Source of the DNA: Anaerovibrio lipolyticus | GTDB lineage: Bacteria > Bacillota > Negativicutes > Selenomonadales > Selenomonadaceae | Reading direction: 5' to 3' | DNA length: 64,000 nt | Assembly (NCBI RefSeq): GCF_021531495.1 | Contig: NZ_JADYTY010000001.1 | Coordinates: forward strand, 1-64,000 | Translations under genes and position numbers: made by a program | Notes under the pieces: generated by a model | Databases searched by the model: none | The model's input: the letters and a program-made list of their open reading frames with translations, nothing else | Told to the model about the DNA's origin: nothing | Part shown: piece by piece, positions 17,200 through 25,528 of the stretch | Position numbering within the stretch: the first letter of the stretch is position 1 | Layout: each line of letters opens with the position of its first letter

Positions 17200-18192
17200 A
17201 TGAAGAACTGGAAAAAATTTTTTGTAGCTGCTGTTGCAGTTGGTGCCGTTTTCTCTACCAATGTAGCTCCTACCGAGGCTGGTTATGAGCTGAACCCAGA
17301 GGTAAAGACTGCTACTCCTGCTTTGCTGGCTGCTTCTCAGATGGGTGTACGTACCTATGAGAACCCTGCTCTGCAGAATCTGGCTAACAAGGATGCCATC
17401 GTTGTTATGACCTTCGGCACCACTTTCACTGACACCCGTGCTAAGACTATTGATGCAACAGTTGAGGGCATCAAGGCTGCACATCCTGGTGTAAAGGTAG
17501 TTACTGCTTATACTTCCCATATTATCATTGATCGCGTAAAGGCTAACGAAGGCATTACCTTCCCAACTCCTGAGGAAGCTTTGGATCAGCTGAAGGCTGA
17601 GGGCTATACCCGTGTTGCTCTGACTACCTTGGATGTTATTCCTGGTATGGAGTATGATTATGACCTTGGTGTATTCAATGGCTACAAGCAGAACTTCAAG
17701 AAGATGACCTTGGGCACTCCACTGATGTATTGGCAGGGCCAGGAGGGACAGGATGATGATGTAACTGAGACTTTGCAGGCTCTGGCTACTCAGTTCCCTA
17801 AGACCAAGAAGGGCGAGGGCATTGTTATCATGGCTCATGGTACCCCAAACATCAGCAATGCTTACTATTCTGTAATTCAGGCTAAGCTGCATGAAATGGG
17901 CTACAACAATGTATTCATTGAGACTGTAGAGGGTTGGCCAAGCCTGGAAACCATTATTCCAAAGCTGAAGGCTCAGAAGATTAAGAAGGTTACCATTATG
18001 CCATTCATGATGGTTGCTGGCGACCATGCAAACAATGATATGGCTGGTGACGAGGAAGATTCCCACAAGTCCATTCTGAAGTCTGAGGGCATTGAGGTAG
18101 TTCCTTACATTCACGGTATTGGCGAGAACCAGGCTGTTCGTGATGTATTTGTAAAGCGGGCTAACGATGCTTGGGAAGCTCTGGAAAAATAA
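17200..18192 (+). CDS. cbiK: Exported sirohydrochlorin cobaltochelatase CbiK
   Basis: 330-residue CbiK-type class II chelatase that inserts Co2+ into sirohydrochlorin (anaerobic B12 route). An N-terminal signal peptide is visible (K-K-F-F-V-A-A-V-A-V-G-A-V-F, cleavage probably near T-E-A-G), so the enzyme is predicted outside the cytoplasm, like the periplasmic CbiK of Desulfovibrio. Chelatase motifs follow: V-V-M-T-F-G-T-T-F-T-D-T-R, then A-H-G-T-P-N with the first metal-ligand histidine and A-G-D-H-A-N-N-D-M-A-G-D-E with the second. RBS AAGGGGG precedes ATG 17200. It follows the B12-regulated importer by 92 bases. Codon use is that of a well-expressed gene. Confidence 0.88.
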   Translation: MKNWKKFFVAAVAVGAVFSTNVAPTEAGYELNPEVKTATPALLAASQMGVRTYENPALQNLANKDAIVVMTFGTTFTDTRAKTIDATVEGIKAAHPGVKVVTAYTSHIIIDRVKANEGITFPTPEEALDQLKAEGYTRVALTTLDVIPGMEYDYDLGVFNGYKQNFKKMTLGTPLMYWQGQEGQDDDVTETLQALATQFPKTKKGEGIVIMAHGTPNISNAYYSVIQAKLHEMGYNNVFIETVEGWPSLETIIPKLKAQKIKKVTIMPFMMVAGDHANNDMAGDEEDSHKSILKSEGIEVVPYIHGIGENQAVRDVFVKRANDAWEALEK

Positions 18193-18254
18193 GATTGGTT
18201 GTACGAATGCTTATCTTCTAGTGGACATTAGATAAGATATATGGGACAGGAAAG

Positions 18255-18290
18255 ATGGATATTAGCCCCAAAGGCTGGTATCCATTTTTC
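18255..18290 (+). terminator. Intrinsic terminator after cbiK
   Basis: ATGGATATTAGCC (18255-18267) pairs with GGCTGGTATCCAT (18273-18285) along 13 bases including two G-U pairs, loop CCAAA, followed by TTTTT. Ends the B12 operon. Confidence 0.85.
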
Positions 18291-18403
18291 TATGGAATTA
18301 TTTTGTACTTATTCATTGCTAAATTTGTTAAATCAGTATAAAATATAAGTGAGTGTGGGGTAGATGGTGTATAGAATATTTTGAGGGGGCAGGTGGAGTA
18401 TTG

Positions 18404-20542
18404 ATGACTTCAGAAATGCTGAACACGAAGGAAATAGATGATATTCTACAGGTAATACGCAAGGTATATCATACTATTATATATGTGGATTTGGGAGATG
18501 GCTCCTATCATTGTATTCAGACCAGCGAGCAGGGTATCAAGGCACTGTTGGAGAAAAGAGATTTTGATATTCAAAGTCTGACGGAATACCTTACCTCTTC
18601 TGGTTTGGTTTATGCTGAGGATGCCAGGGAGTTTGCGGAATTTTTTGACTTGGACAAAATGAGACAGCTTCTGGATGATGGGAAGGAATATTTAAGCATA
18701 ACCTATCGGCGGGCCAAAGGGGGCCGTTATCGCTGGGATATGCTGGAGGTTATTCCTAGCCGTGAGTACAATAATAAGCACAGAGGCATTGTTATCTGTG
18801 TCCGGGATATTAACGAGGAACACCAAAGGGAGCTGGACAAGGAAGCCAAGCTTTCCCTTAAGGAAAAACAGTTGGTGGGGGACAAAACAATCCTAATCGT
18901 GGATGATTCGGAGTTGCAGCGTACCACACTAAGCTATTTTTTGGATAGATATTATAAGACTATGGAGCTGGCCAATGGTCAGGAGGCTTTGGACTATCTT
19001 CGCAAGCATAGCACCGAAATCAGTGCCATTCTGTTGGATTTGAATATGCCTATTATGGATGGCTATACTTTCCTGCAGGAATTTCAGAAGGATGAGATTC
19101 TCAATATGATTCCTGTGTTGGTGTTAACCAGTGACAGCACGCCTGAGGAGGAGGCAGAATGCCTTAAGGATGGCGCTACGGATTTTGTGGCCAAGCCATT
19201 TAACCCAGATGTATTGCTGAGCCGTATTCAGCGGGCTATTGCTTTGCATGAAAAAACTGTTATGCTGAATATTCTTCGCTTGGATAATCAGACCAATTGC
19301 TATACTCGTGACTATTTTATGCATATGGCGGAGCATGTACTGGCCAAATATCCTGATGAGGAATTTGATTTGGTATGTACTCACGTGGTAAATCTGGCCA
19401 ATATTAACGAACAATATGGCACCAATCAGGGAGAGGCCATTCTTCGCTATGTAGCTCAGAATCACGATGTCAGTGAATTTGAGCGGAATATTTTTGGCCG
19501 CTTGGATGATGCCACCTTTGTACAGCTGCTGCCTCATACGGTGAATATCCATCAGAAGCTGGTGGAACAGCAGGTAGAGGAATTTCATGAATATGAGCAG
19601 GTGAAGGCCGGACTGCCTCCTTTTATGCAGAAGTTTGGCATTTACGAGCGGGTTGATCACAATCTGCCAGTAAGCGTTATGTGTGATAGAGCTGTTATGG
19701 CTTTGGATAAGATAAAGAATGTTTATAAGCAGCGAGTAAAGGTATATGATGAATCCCTTCGCAGTAGGGCATTAAAGAGCCAGCAGATACTGGAAAACAT
19801 GGAGGAGGCTATTACCAAGCATCAATTCCAGGTGTGGTATCAGCCAAAGCATAATATTCGAACAGGCAAGCTGGTGGGCGCAGAGGCTTTGGTGCGTTGG
19901 ATTCATCCTAAGTACGGCTTTATGTCTCCAGCAGATTTTGTGCCTATTTTTGAGGAAAATGGCTTTGTGTCCCATATGGATTATTATGTATGGGAGGAAT
20001 CCTGTGCAGCTATGGAGCGATGGAAAAAGCAGCAGCTGAAAACTGTGCCTGTTTCTCTGAACATTTCCCGGAAGGATTTTATTTATTTTCATGGGGAAGA
20101 GCTGCTCACACCTTTGATAAAGAAATACAATCTGGAGCCTAAGGATATTCATATTGAAATTACAGAGTCTGCCTATATTGATAATCCTGAAATGGTTATC
20201 AAAAATGTTAATGCCTTGCATAAGGAGGGCTTTGTGGTAGAGTTGGATGATTTTGGCACAGGATATTCTTCTCTCAGCATGTTTGGCCATATGGATATTG
20301 ATGTGGTAAAGCTGGATATGGGCTTTATCCGCCAGAAGCAAAATGAAAATAATGATAAGATGATGCAATATATCATTGATATGTGCAAGAATATGAATCT
20401 GCGGGTGCTTTCTGAGGGCGTAGAGACCGAGGAGCAGCGGCAGCGTTTGATGAGTATGGGCTGTGACTATGTACAGGGCTATTATTACTCCAAGCCTTTA
20501 CCAGAGAAAGAATTTGTAGATTATTTAAAGAAACATAGTTGA
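18404..20542 (+). CDS. PAS-REC-degenerate GGDEF-EAL protein, c-di-GMP phosphodiesterase
   Basis: 712-residue cytoplasmic signalling protein. A PAS-like domain (about 10-140) is followed by a response-regulator domain (about 158-280) with acidic D-D-S-E, phospho-acceptor aspartate in L-L-D-L-N-M-P, L-T-S-D and K-P-F lysine. A GGDEF-like domain (about 290-450) has D-D-A-T in place of G-G-D-E, so cyclase activity is unlikely. The EAL domain (about 470-705) keeps E-A-L-V-R-W, N-I-S-R, I-E-I-T-E-S, D-D-F-G-T-G-Y-S-S, K-L-D, S-E-G-V-E-T and Q-G-Y-Y-Y-S-K-P, so hydrolysis is expected. ATG 18404 is preceded by AGGTGGAG; GTG 18353 lacks one. No histidine kinase is adjacent. Confidence 0.88.
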   Translation: MTSEMLNTKEIDDILQVIRKVYHTIIYVDLGDGSYHCIQTSEQGIKALLEKRDFDIQSLTEYLTSSGLVYAEDAREFAEFFDLDKMRQLLDDGKEYLSITYRRAKGGRYRWDMLEVIPSREYNNKHRGIVICVRDINEEHQRELDKEAKLSLKEKQLVGDKTILIVDDSELQRTTLSYFLDRYYKTMELANGQEALDYLRKHSTEISAILLDLNMPIMDGYTFLQEFQKDEILNMIPVLVLTSDSTPEEEAECLKDGATDFVAKPFNPDVLLSRIQRAIALHEKTVMLNILRLDNQTNCYTRDYFMHMAEHVLAKYPDEEFDLVCTHVVNLANINEQYGTNQGEAILRYVAQNHDVSEFERNIFGRLDDATFVQLLPHTVNIHQKLVEQQVEEFHEYEQVKAGLPPFMQKFGIYERVDHNLPVSVMCDRAVMALDKIKNVYKQRVKVYDESLRSRALKSQQILENMEEAITKHQFQVWYQPKHNIRTGKLVGAEALVRWIHPKYGFMSPADFVPIFEENGFVSHMDYYVWEESCAAMERWKKQQLKTVPVSLNISRKDFIYFHGEELLTPLIKKYNLEPKDIHIEITESAYIDNPEMVIKNVNALHKEGFVVELDDFGTGYSSLSMFGHMDIDVVKLDMGFIRQKQNENNDKMMQYIIDMCKNMNLRVLSEGVETEEQRQRLMSMGCDYVQGYYYSKPLPEKEFVDYLKKHS

Positions 20543-20567
20543 ATCAAAGCTTAGGATTATGTATAAT
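20539..20567 (+). promoter_or_regulatory. Possible promoter overlapping the stop codon, upstream of a hairpin
   Basis: TTGAAT (20539-20544), 17 bases, TATAAT (20562-20567). The predicted start falls at the left arm of the terminator at 20573. It could serve dsdA with an attenuating hairpin, or be a chance match in an AT-rich gap. Confidence 0.35.
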
Positions 20568-20572
20568 ATTTA

Positions 20573-20606
20573 TCGTGGAATCTTATGATTCCGCGATTTT
20601 CTTTTT
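20573..20606 (+). terminator. Intrinsic terminator before dsdA
   Basis: TCGTGGAATC (20573-20582), loop TTAT, GATTCCGCGA (20587-20596), followed by TTTTCTTTTT. Ten pairs with one G-U. Confidence 0.8.
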
Positions 20607-20644
20607 GTGCAAAAAATTATTTATATACTTAGGAGGGTTTTACC

Positions 20645-21982
20645 ATGGAAATAGACAGCCTTTCATCCTTAGAGCGTCGGGAGATTCTTCTGACTGATAT
20701 TAGAAATGCCATTGAGGTGGAATGGTCCAACCCCATGAAGATGAATAATGACGATGCGGTTCTTCGTTCAGCCTTGACCATGTCAGATATAGATTCAGCC
20801 TATGCCAGACTGCGCCGTTTTGCGCCTCTTATGCGGCTGCTGTTTCCAGAAACAGAGGATCGTAATGGTATGATTGACTCGGATTTGGTGGAGGTATCCA
20901 AGCTGAAGCGGGCCTTGAATAATTCTCGTATTGGTGCTGATATCAAGGGCCGGCTGATGATGAAGATGGACAGCCATTTGGCAGTGGCAGGCTCTGTTAA
21001 GGCTAGAGGCGGTATTTATGAGGTGTTGAAACACACTGAAAAGTTGGCTGTTGAGCATGGTATACTCATTGGTTATGAGGATGATTACACCAAGCTGGCA
21101 GACAGCGAGGCCAAGGAGTTCTTTGCTACCCAGAAGCTGCAGGTAGGTTCCACCGGTAATTTGGGCCTGGCTGTAGGCATTGTAGGTGCTGCCCTGGGCT
21201 ATCAGACTATTGTTCATATGTCTGCTGAGGCCAAGGAATGGAAAAAGGAGCTTCTCCGCAGCAAGGGCGTTACTGTAATGGAATATCATGGGGACTACAA
21301 TGAAGCAGTAAAAATGGGCCGGGCTGAATCTCAGCAGGATGAGGATAGTTATTTCATTGACGATGAAAATTCCCATGAGCTGTTTTTGGGTTATGCCGTA
21401 GCGGCTAAGATGCTGCTGCCTCAGCTGGAGCATGAGCATATTGTGGTGGATAAGGAGCATCCTCTCTTTGTATACCTGCCTTGTGGTGTAGGTGGTGCTC
21501 CAGGTGGTATTACCTTTGGTCTGAAGCAGATTTTCGGTGAAAATGTACATTGCTTCTTTATTGAGCCAACTCAGGCACCTTGTATGCTGTTGGGCATGGT
21601 TACAGGCCTGTTCAACAATATTTCCGTGCAGGATATCGGCCTTTCTGGCAATACTGTGGCGGATGGCTTGGCTGTAGGGCGTTCCTCTGGCTTTATTGGA
21701 GAATATATTATGCCTTTCCTTAGTGGCAGTTTTACCATTAAGGATAAGCGTATTTTTGACTATATGAAGCTTCTGTGGCAGGAGGAGGGTATCTTCCTGG
21801 AGCCAAGTGCCTGTGCTGCCATTCACGGCCCTGTGTGCATGGGACATTCTGCGGTTATGGATGAATACAGATACGATAACAATCTTAATAGACGTATGGA
21901 AAGAGCTACTCATATTATTTGGGCCACCGGGGGAAGCCTGGTGCCAGAGGGGGAAAAAGAGCAGCTTATACATAAAAAATAA
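20645..21982 (+). CDS. dsdA: D-serine dehydratase (ammonia-lyase)
   Basis: 445-residue PLP enzyme of the DsdA class, converting D-serine to pyruvate and ammonia. Diagnostic features are the PLP lysine motif S-V-K-A-R-G-G-I-Y-E-V near residue 117, S-T-G-N-L-G-L-A-V-G-I and the glycine-rich P-C-G-V-G-G-A-P-G-G-I-T-F-G phosphate-binding loop. Length matches E. coli DsdA (about 440). AGGAGGG lies just before ATG 20645. The hydrogenase operon starts 24 bases downstream with no terminator seen, so the two may share a transcript, although a functional link (pyruvate supply) is speculative. Confidence 0.93.
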   Translation: MEIDSLSSLERREILLTDIRNAIEVEWSNPMKMNNDDAVLRSALTMSDIDSAYARLRRFAPLMRLLFPETEDRNGMIDSDLVEVSKLKRALNNSRIGADIKGRLMMKMDSHLAVAGSVKARGGIYEVLKHTEKLAVEHGILIGYEDDYTKLADSEAKEFFATQKLQVGSTGNLGLAVGIVGAALGYQTIVHMSAEAKEWKKELLRSKGVTVMEYHGDYNEAVKMGRAESQQDEDSYFIDDENSHELFLGYAVAAKMLLPQLEHEHIVVDKEHPLFVYLPCGVGGAPGGITFGLKQIFGENVHCFFIEPTQAPCMLLGMVTGLFNNISVQDIGLSGNTVADGLAVGRSSGFIGEYIMPFLSGSFTIKDKRIFDYMKLLWQEEGIFLEPSACAAIHGPVCMGHSAVMDEYRYDNNLNRRMERATHIIWATGGSLVPEGEKEQLIHKK

Positions 21983-22006
21983 TGTAATCATTTAGGAGTT
22001 GACAAA

Positions 22007-23995
22007 ATGGATTTATTACTATGTTCCCTGCTGATTTACTTGCTGGGAACAATGACCATTATCTGGCCTCACAAGCTGGAAATGACCGCACATTATGCAG
22101 GTACAGCTTGTGCCATCATTGCCAGCGGCATGGTGGCTGTTATAAGTATCTGCTATCTTGTTATGCCTGTAGGCGGACTGCTGGTAGACACAGACTGGGG
22201 AAGCTATTCTCTGGCAGCTGATGGCTGGAGTAGTGTATTTTTAGCAATTACAGGTATTGCCGGTTTCTTTATCAGCATTTATGCTTTAGATTATGCCAAG
22301 GGCTACCGGGGCAGCCGGATTCGGGCCTTAACTGGCTTGTGGAATCTTTTCCTCCTTTCCATTGTGGCAGTGCTGATTGCCGGAGATGCCTTTACCTTTA
22401 TCGTGGCCTGGGAGATTATGGCTTTGGTATCCTTCCTGCTGGTTAACCATGAGGCTGACCGAAAGGAAACCGTATCAGCAGCCTATCAGTATATGGTCAT
22501 GACTCATTTGGGCACTGCAGCTATTCTGGTGGCCTTTTATCTTTTAGGCAGTCATTCTGCCAGCTTTTCCTTTGTGGATATGATGCAGAATACTTTGGAT
22601 GGTTCCCTGAAGCATATTGCTTTTGGCTGTGCCTTTGCTGGTTTTGCTCTCAAATCAGGTTTGATGCCTCTCCATACCTGGCTGCCTAATGCTCATCCAG
22701 CGGCACCTAGCCATGTATCTGCTCTTATGAGTGGTGTTATGCTGAAGGTGGCTCTCTATGGTTTTGGACGTTTTGCTTTCCAGTTCATTGGTATGGATAA
22801 TATCTGGTATGGCCTGATTGTCATGATTGTAGGCTTGCTGTCTGCTTTTCTGGGAGTGCTTTATGCCACTATGGAAGTGGATATGAAAAGAATTTTGGCC
22901 TATTCTTCTGTAGAGAATATGGGCATTATTTTTGGTGCCTTTGGCTGTGGTATGCTGCTTATGGCCATGCATCTGATGCCTTTGGCTATTGTAGCTTTTA
23001 CGGCTGCTACTGTTCACGCCTTTAGTCATAGCCTGATGAAGGGCTTGATGTTTATGAGTGCTGGTGCAGTTATGCATGCCACTGGCAGTAAAAATATAGA
23101 AAAAATGGGTGGTCTTTTGAAAAAAATGCCATATACTGCATTTTTCACTTTGATAGGTGCTATGGCATTATCCTCCCTGCCTTTTACCAGTGGTCTTGTA
23201 GGTGAGTGGCTGGTACTGCAGAGCTTTATTACTCTGGCTCAGCAGGCAGGTACGCCAGAGCTGAGGCTTTTGGTGGTGCTGTCCTTTATTTTATTGGGCC
23301 TGACTGGTGCTACTGCATTGGGATGTTTTGTCCGCCTTTATGCTACCGCCTTCTTGGGCCGAGCTAGAAGCCATATTGTAGACAAGGCTCATGAGCAGCC
23401 TTTCTTTATGCTGCTGGGCATGGGTATTGCTGCTGTTCTGGTGGTGGCCGTAGGTATTCTGCCAGATTCAGTGGTAAATACTATGCAGATGCTGGTGGCA
23501 GGCCCTATGACTGCTCCTATGGGTAATCCTTTGGGCATTATGTGGGGTGGCAGCGGTCACTATGCTATTTACAGTCCTGTGATTATTTTGGCTGTAACCT
23601 TGGTAATCACTTTGGCTGTAGCTATTGCGGTGGCCTGCTTTGGCGGTGGCTTCCAGCGCCGTGAGGTTACTTGGAATTGCGGTACTGTGCCTACTGAGCG
23701 TCAGCAGTACAGTGCTACAGGCTTTAGCAAGCCTTTGCGCCGAGCCTTTGACTCCATTTTGAATTCTCAGCGTCGTACTGAGTATATTCGCAAGGACCAT
23801 GATTATTTCGGCCGCAAGCTGCAGGTACATCTGGAGATTCCTGATTTGTTTACCGAAAAGCTTTACAAGCCTATCCAGACTTGGATGATTAGCTCATCCT
23901 CGGCCTTTAGGCATATTCAGGAAGGCAGTGTCAGCCTGTATATTGGCTACACAATGATTGCTATGATATTTGTTTTAATATGGGGGGTTATGTAA
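22007..23995 (+). CDS. hyfB: Hydrogenase-4 subunit B-like proton-translocating protein
   Basis: 662-residue membrane protein of the NuoL/MrpA antiporter family, about 16 hydrophobic segments. The proton-channel core is visible: W-E-I-M-A-L-V-S-F-L-L-V near residue 132, G-F-A-L-K-S-G-L-M-P-L-H-T-W-L-P-N-A-H-P-A-A-P-S-H-V-S-A split by the usual lysine and histidines, M-K-R-I-L-A-Y-S-S-V-E-N-M-G, and a second H-S-L-M-K-G-L-M-F. In HyfB/HycC these couple hydrogen chemistry to ion movement. AGGAG precedes ATG 22007. It heads a six-gene cluster whose members touch or overlap. Confidence 0.9.
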   Translation: MDLLLCSLLIYLLGTMTIIWPHKLEMTAHYAGTACAIIASGMVAVISICYLVMPVGGLLVDTDWGSYSLAADGWSSVFLAITGIAGFFISIYALDYAKGYRGSRIRALTGLWNLFLLSIVAVLIAGDAFTFIVAWEIMALVSFLLVNHEADRKETVSAAYQYMVMTHLGTAAILVAFYLLGSHSASFSFVDMMQNTLDGSLKHIAFGCAFAGFALKSGLMPLHTWLPNAHPAAPSHVSALMSGVMLKVALYGFGRFAFQFIGMDNIWYGLIVMIVGLLSAFLGVLYATMEVDMKRILAYSSVENMGIIFGAFGCGMLLMAMHLMPLAIVAFTAATVHAFSHSLMKGLMFMSAGAVMHATGSKNIEKMGGLLKKMPYTAFFTLIGAMALSSLPFTSGLVGEWLVLQSFITLAQQAGTPELRLLVVLSFILLGLTGATALGCFVRLYATAFLGRARSHIVDKAHEQPFFMLLGMGIAAVLVVAVGILPDSVVNTMQMLVAGPMTAPMGNPLGIMWGGSGHYAIYSPVIILAVTLVITLAVAIAVACFGGGFQRREVTWNCGTVPTERQQYSATGFSKPLRRAFDSILNSQRRTEYIRKDHDYFGRKLQVHLEIPDLFTEKLYKPIQTWMISSSSAFRHIQEGSVSLYIGYTMIAMIFVLIWGVM

Positions 23996-24879
23996 TGGGC
24001 TATGTTTTTCAGGGGCTGGCGCTGAATATTGTGCAGGCGCTGCTGCTTTTGGCCTTTGCTCCTCTTATTGCAGGTGTTATTAATAAAGTAAAGGCATTTT
24101 TGCAGAAAAGACAGGGCGCCAGCGTGTTGCAGGAGTATTTTGATTTGGCCAAATGGTGGAAGAAGCCTACTATTCTCACACCGTATACCAGCATTATTTT
24201 TGTAGTGGCTCCTGCTGTGTATTTTATTACCAGCTTTTTGGCAGCCTCTATGCTGCCAGGCTTTTTGGCTGGCCAGATTAGCATTAGTGATGCCTTTATT
24301 TTTGTTTATATTCTGGCTTTAGGCCGCTTCTTTATGTGCTTGTCCTCTATGGATGCTGCTACCGCCTTTGGCGGCATGGGTGGCTCCCGTGAGGTCTATG
24401 TTTCTGTTTTGGTGGAGCCTGCGGTGATGCTGGCTATTTTGATTAACAGTCTGCGCTACCATAGTACCACCCTTTCTGGCATGGTTATTGACTATGATGG
24501 AGCTTATTTTACAGTTTCCGCTGCTTTGGCCTGTGTAGCCTTTTTCCTGGTTATTTTGGCTGAGAATAGCCGCCTGCCAGTGGACAATCCTGATACCCAT
24601 CTGGAGCTGACTATGATTCATGAGGGCATGACCTTGGAATATTCTGGTCCTTTGCTTACCTTGATTCATTTGGGCAGTATGCTGAAGGTAATGGTTTTCC
24701 TGACACTTTTTGGTGCCTTGTATCTGCCTTTGGCTGTACCTTTGGCAGTTAAGATTCTCTTTGGGGCAGTATTGATTGGCCTGGTGGAGATTCTCAACAA
24801 TAAGATGAGATTGTTCAAGGTGCGGGTATATATGGGGGCAGCTATTGTGCTGCTGCTTTTGGCTATTATTGCAGAATAA
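23995..24879 (+). CDS. hyfC: Hydrogenase-4 subunit C-like membrane anchor
   Basis: 294-residue NuoH-like (HyfC/HycD) subunit that forms the membrane interface for the soluble hydrogenase arm. Family segments: L-L-L-A-F-A-P-L-I-A-G-V-I-N-K-V-K-A, K-R-Q-G-A-S-V-L-Q-E-Y-F-D-L-A-K, and the acidic quinone/anchor-like loop A-E-N-S-R-L-P-V-D-N-P-D-T-H-L-E-L-T-M-I-H-E. ATG 23995 overlaps the hyfB stop by one base and is preceded by GGGGGG; an upstream ATG at 23980 would lie inside hyfB and would precede that ribosome binding site. Confidence 0.9.
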   Translation: MGYVFQGLALNIVQALLLLAFAPLIAGVINKVKAFLQKRQGASVLQEYFDLAKWWKKPTILTPYTSIIFVVAPAVYFITSFLAASMLPGFLAGQISISDAFIFVYILALGRFFMCLSSMDAATAFGGMGGSREVYVSVLVEPAVMLAILINSLRYHSTTLSGMVIDYDGAYFTVSAALACVAFFLVILAENSRLPVDNPDTHLELTMIHEGMTLEYSGPLLTLIHLGSMLKVMVFLTLFGALYLPLAVPLAVKILFGAVLIGLVEILNNKMRLFKVRVYMGAAIVLLLLAIIAE

Positions 24880-24894
24880 GGAGGACTGGAAGAT

Positions 24895-25524
24895 ATGGAT
24901 TATTTAGTTGTTTTTCTGGTTCTCGTTGTTTTTCTCCAAACCAGAATTACGGATTTGCGACGGGCGGTTATTTGTATGGCCAGCCAGTCTTTGATTATTG
25001 CCTGTGCCTGCTTCTGGCTGGGACTTTCCTATAGCAGCGGGTTTCATGCATTTGTGCCAGGTCTTTTGACCTTGGCGGTAAAGGTTATTTTCATTCCAGG
25101 AGCTGTTCTCCATCTGGTAGGCAAGCTGACCAATGAGCGGGAGATATTGTCTGAGAGTAATGTTAATTATTCCACTATGGCTGCCGCTTTGTTTTTGGTG
25201 CTGGGCTATGCCTTGGTAGAGAGATTACTGCCAGGCTCTGCTGGGCGGGATATTGTTGCGGCTTCTATTCTGATGATTATGACAGGCCTTTCCATGATGG
25301 TTCTGCGTAAAAGAGCCATTATTCAGATTGTAGGCCTGATTACACTGGAAAATGGTATTTATCTCTTAGGACTTTTGCTAACTCAGGGATTGCCTTTGGT
25401 GGTGGAGCTAGGTGTATTTTTGGATGTGCTGATTGCGGTAGTAGTATTGGTAATCCTTACCTCCAGAATGCGTCTTTCCTTTATGACTACTGATACCAGT
25501 GTAATGAAAAAACTGAAAGGGTAA
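24895..25524 (+). CDS. hyfE: Hydrogenase-4 subunit E-like membrane protein
   Basis: 209-residue integral membrane protein with about six hydrophobic segments, matching HyfE, a NuoK-like subunit with an N-terminal extension. The segment G-L-I-T-L-E-N-G-I-Y-L-L-G-L near residue 150 corresponds to the NuoK region with its membrane-buried glutamate. AGGAGG (about 24880) precedes the ATG. No hyfD-type antiporter gene lies between hyfC and hyfE, unlike in the E. coli hyf operon. Confidence 0.85.
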   Translation: MDYLVVFLVLVVFLQTRITDLRRAVICMASQSLIIACACFWLGLSYSSGFHAFVPGLLTLAVKVIFIPGAVLHLVGKLTNEREILSESNVNYSTMAAALFLVLGYALVERLLPGSAGRDIVAASILMIMTGLSMMVLRKRAIIQIVGLITLENGIYLLGLLLTQGLPLVVELGVFLDVLIAVVVLVILTSRMRLSFMTTDTSVMKKLKG

Positions 25525-25528
25525 TGAA

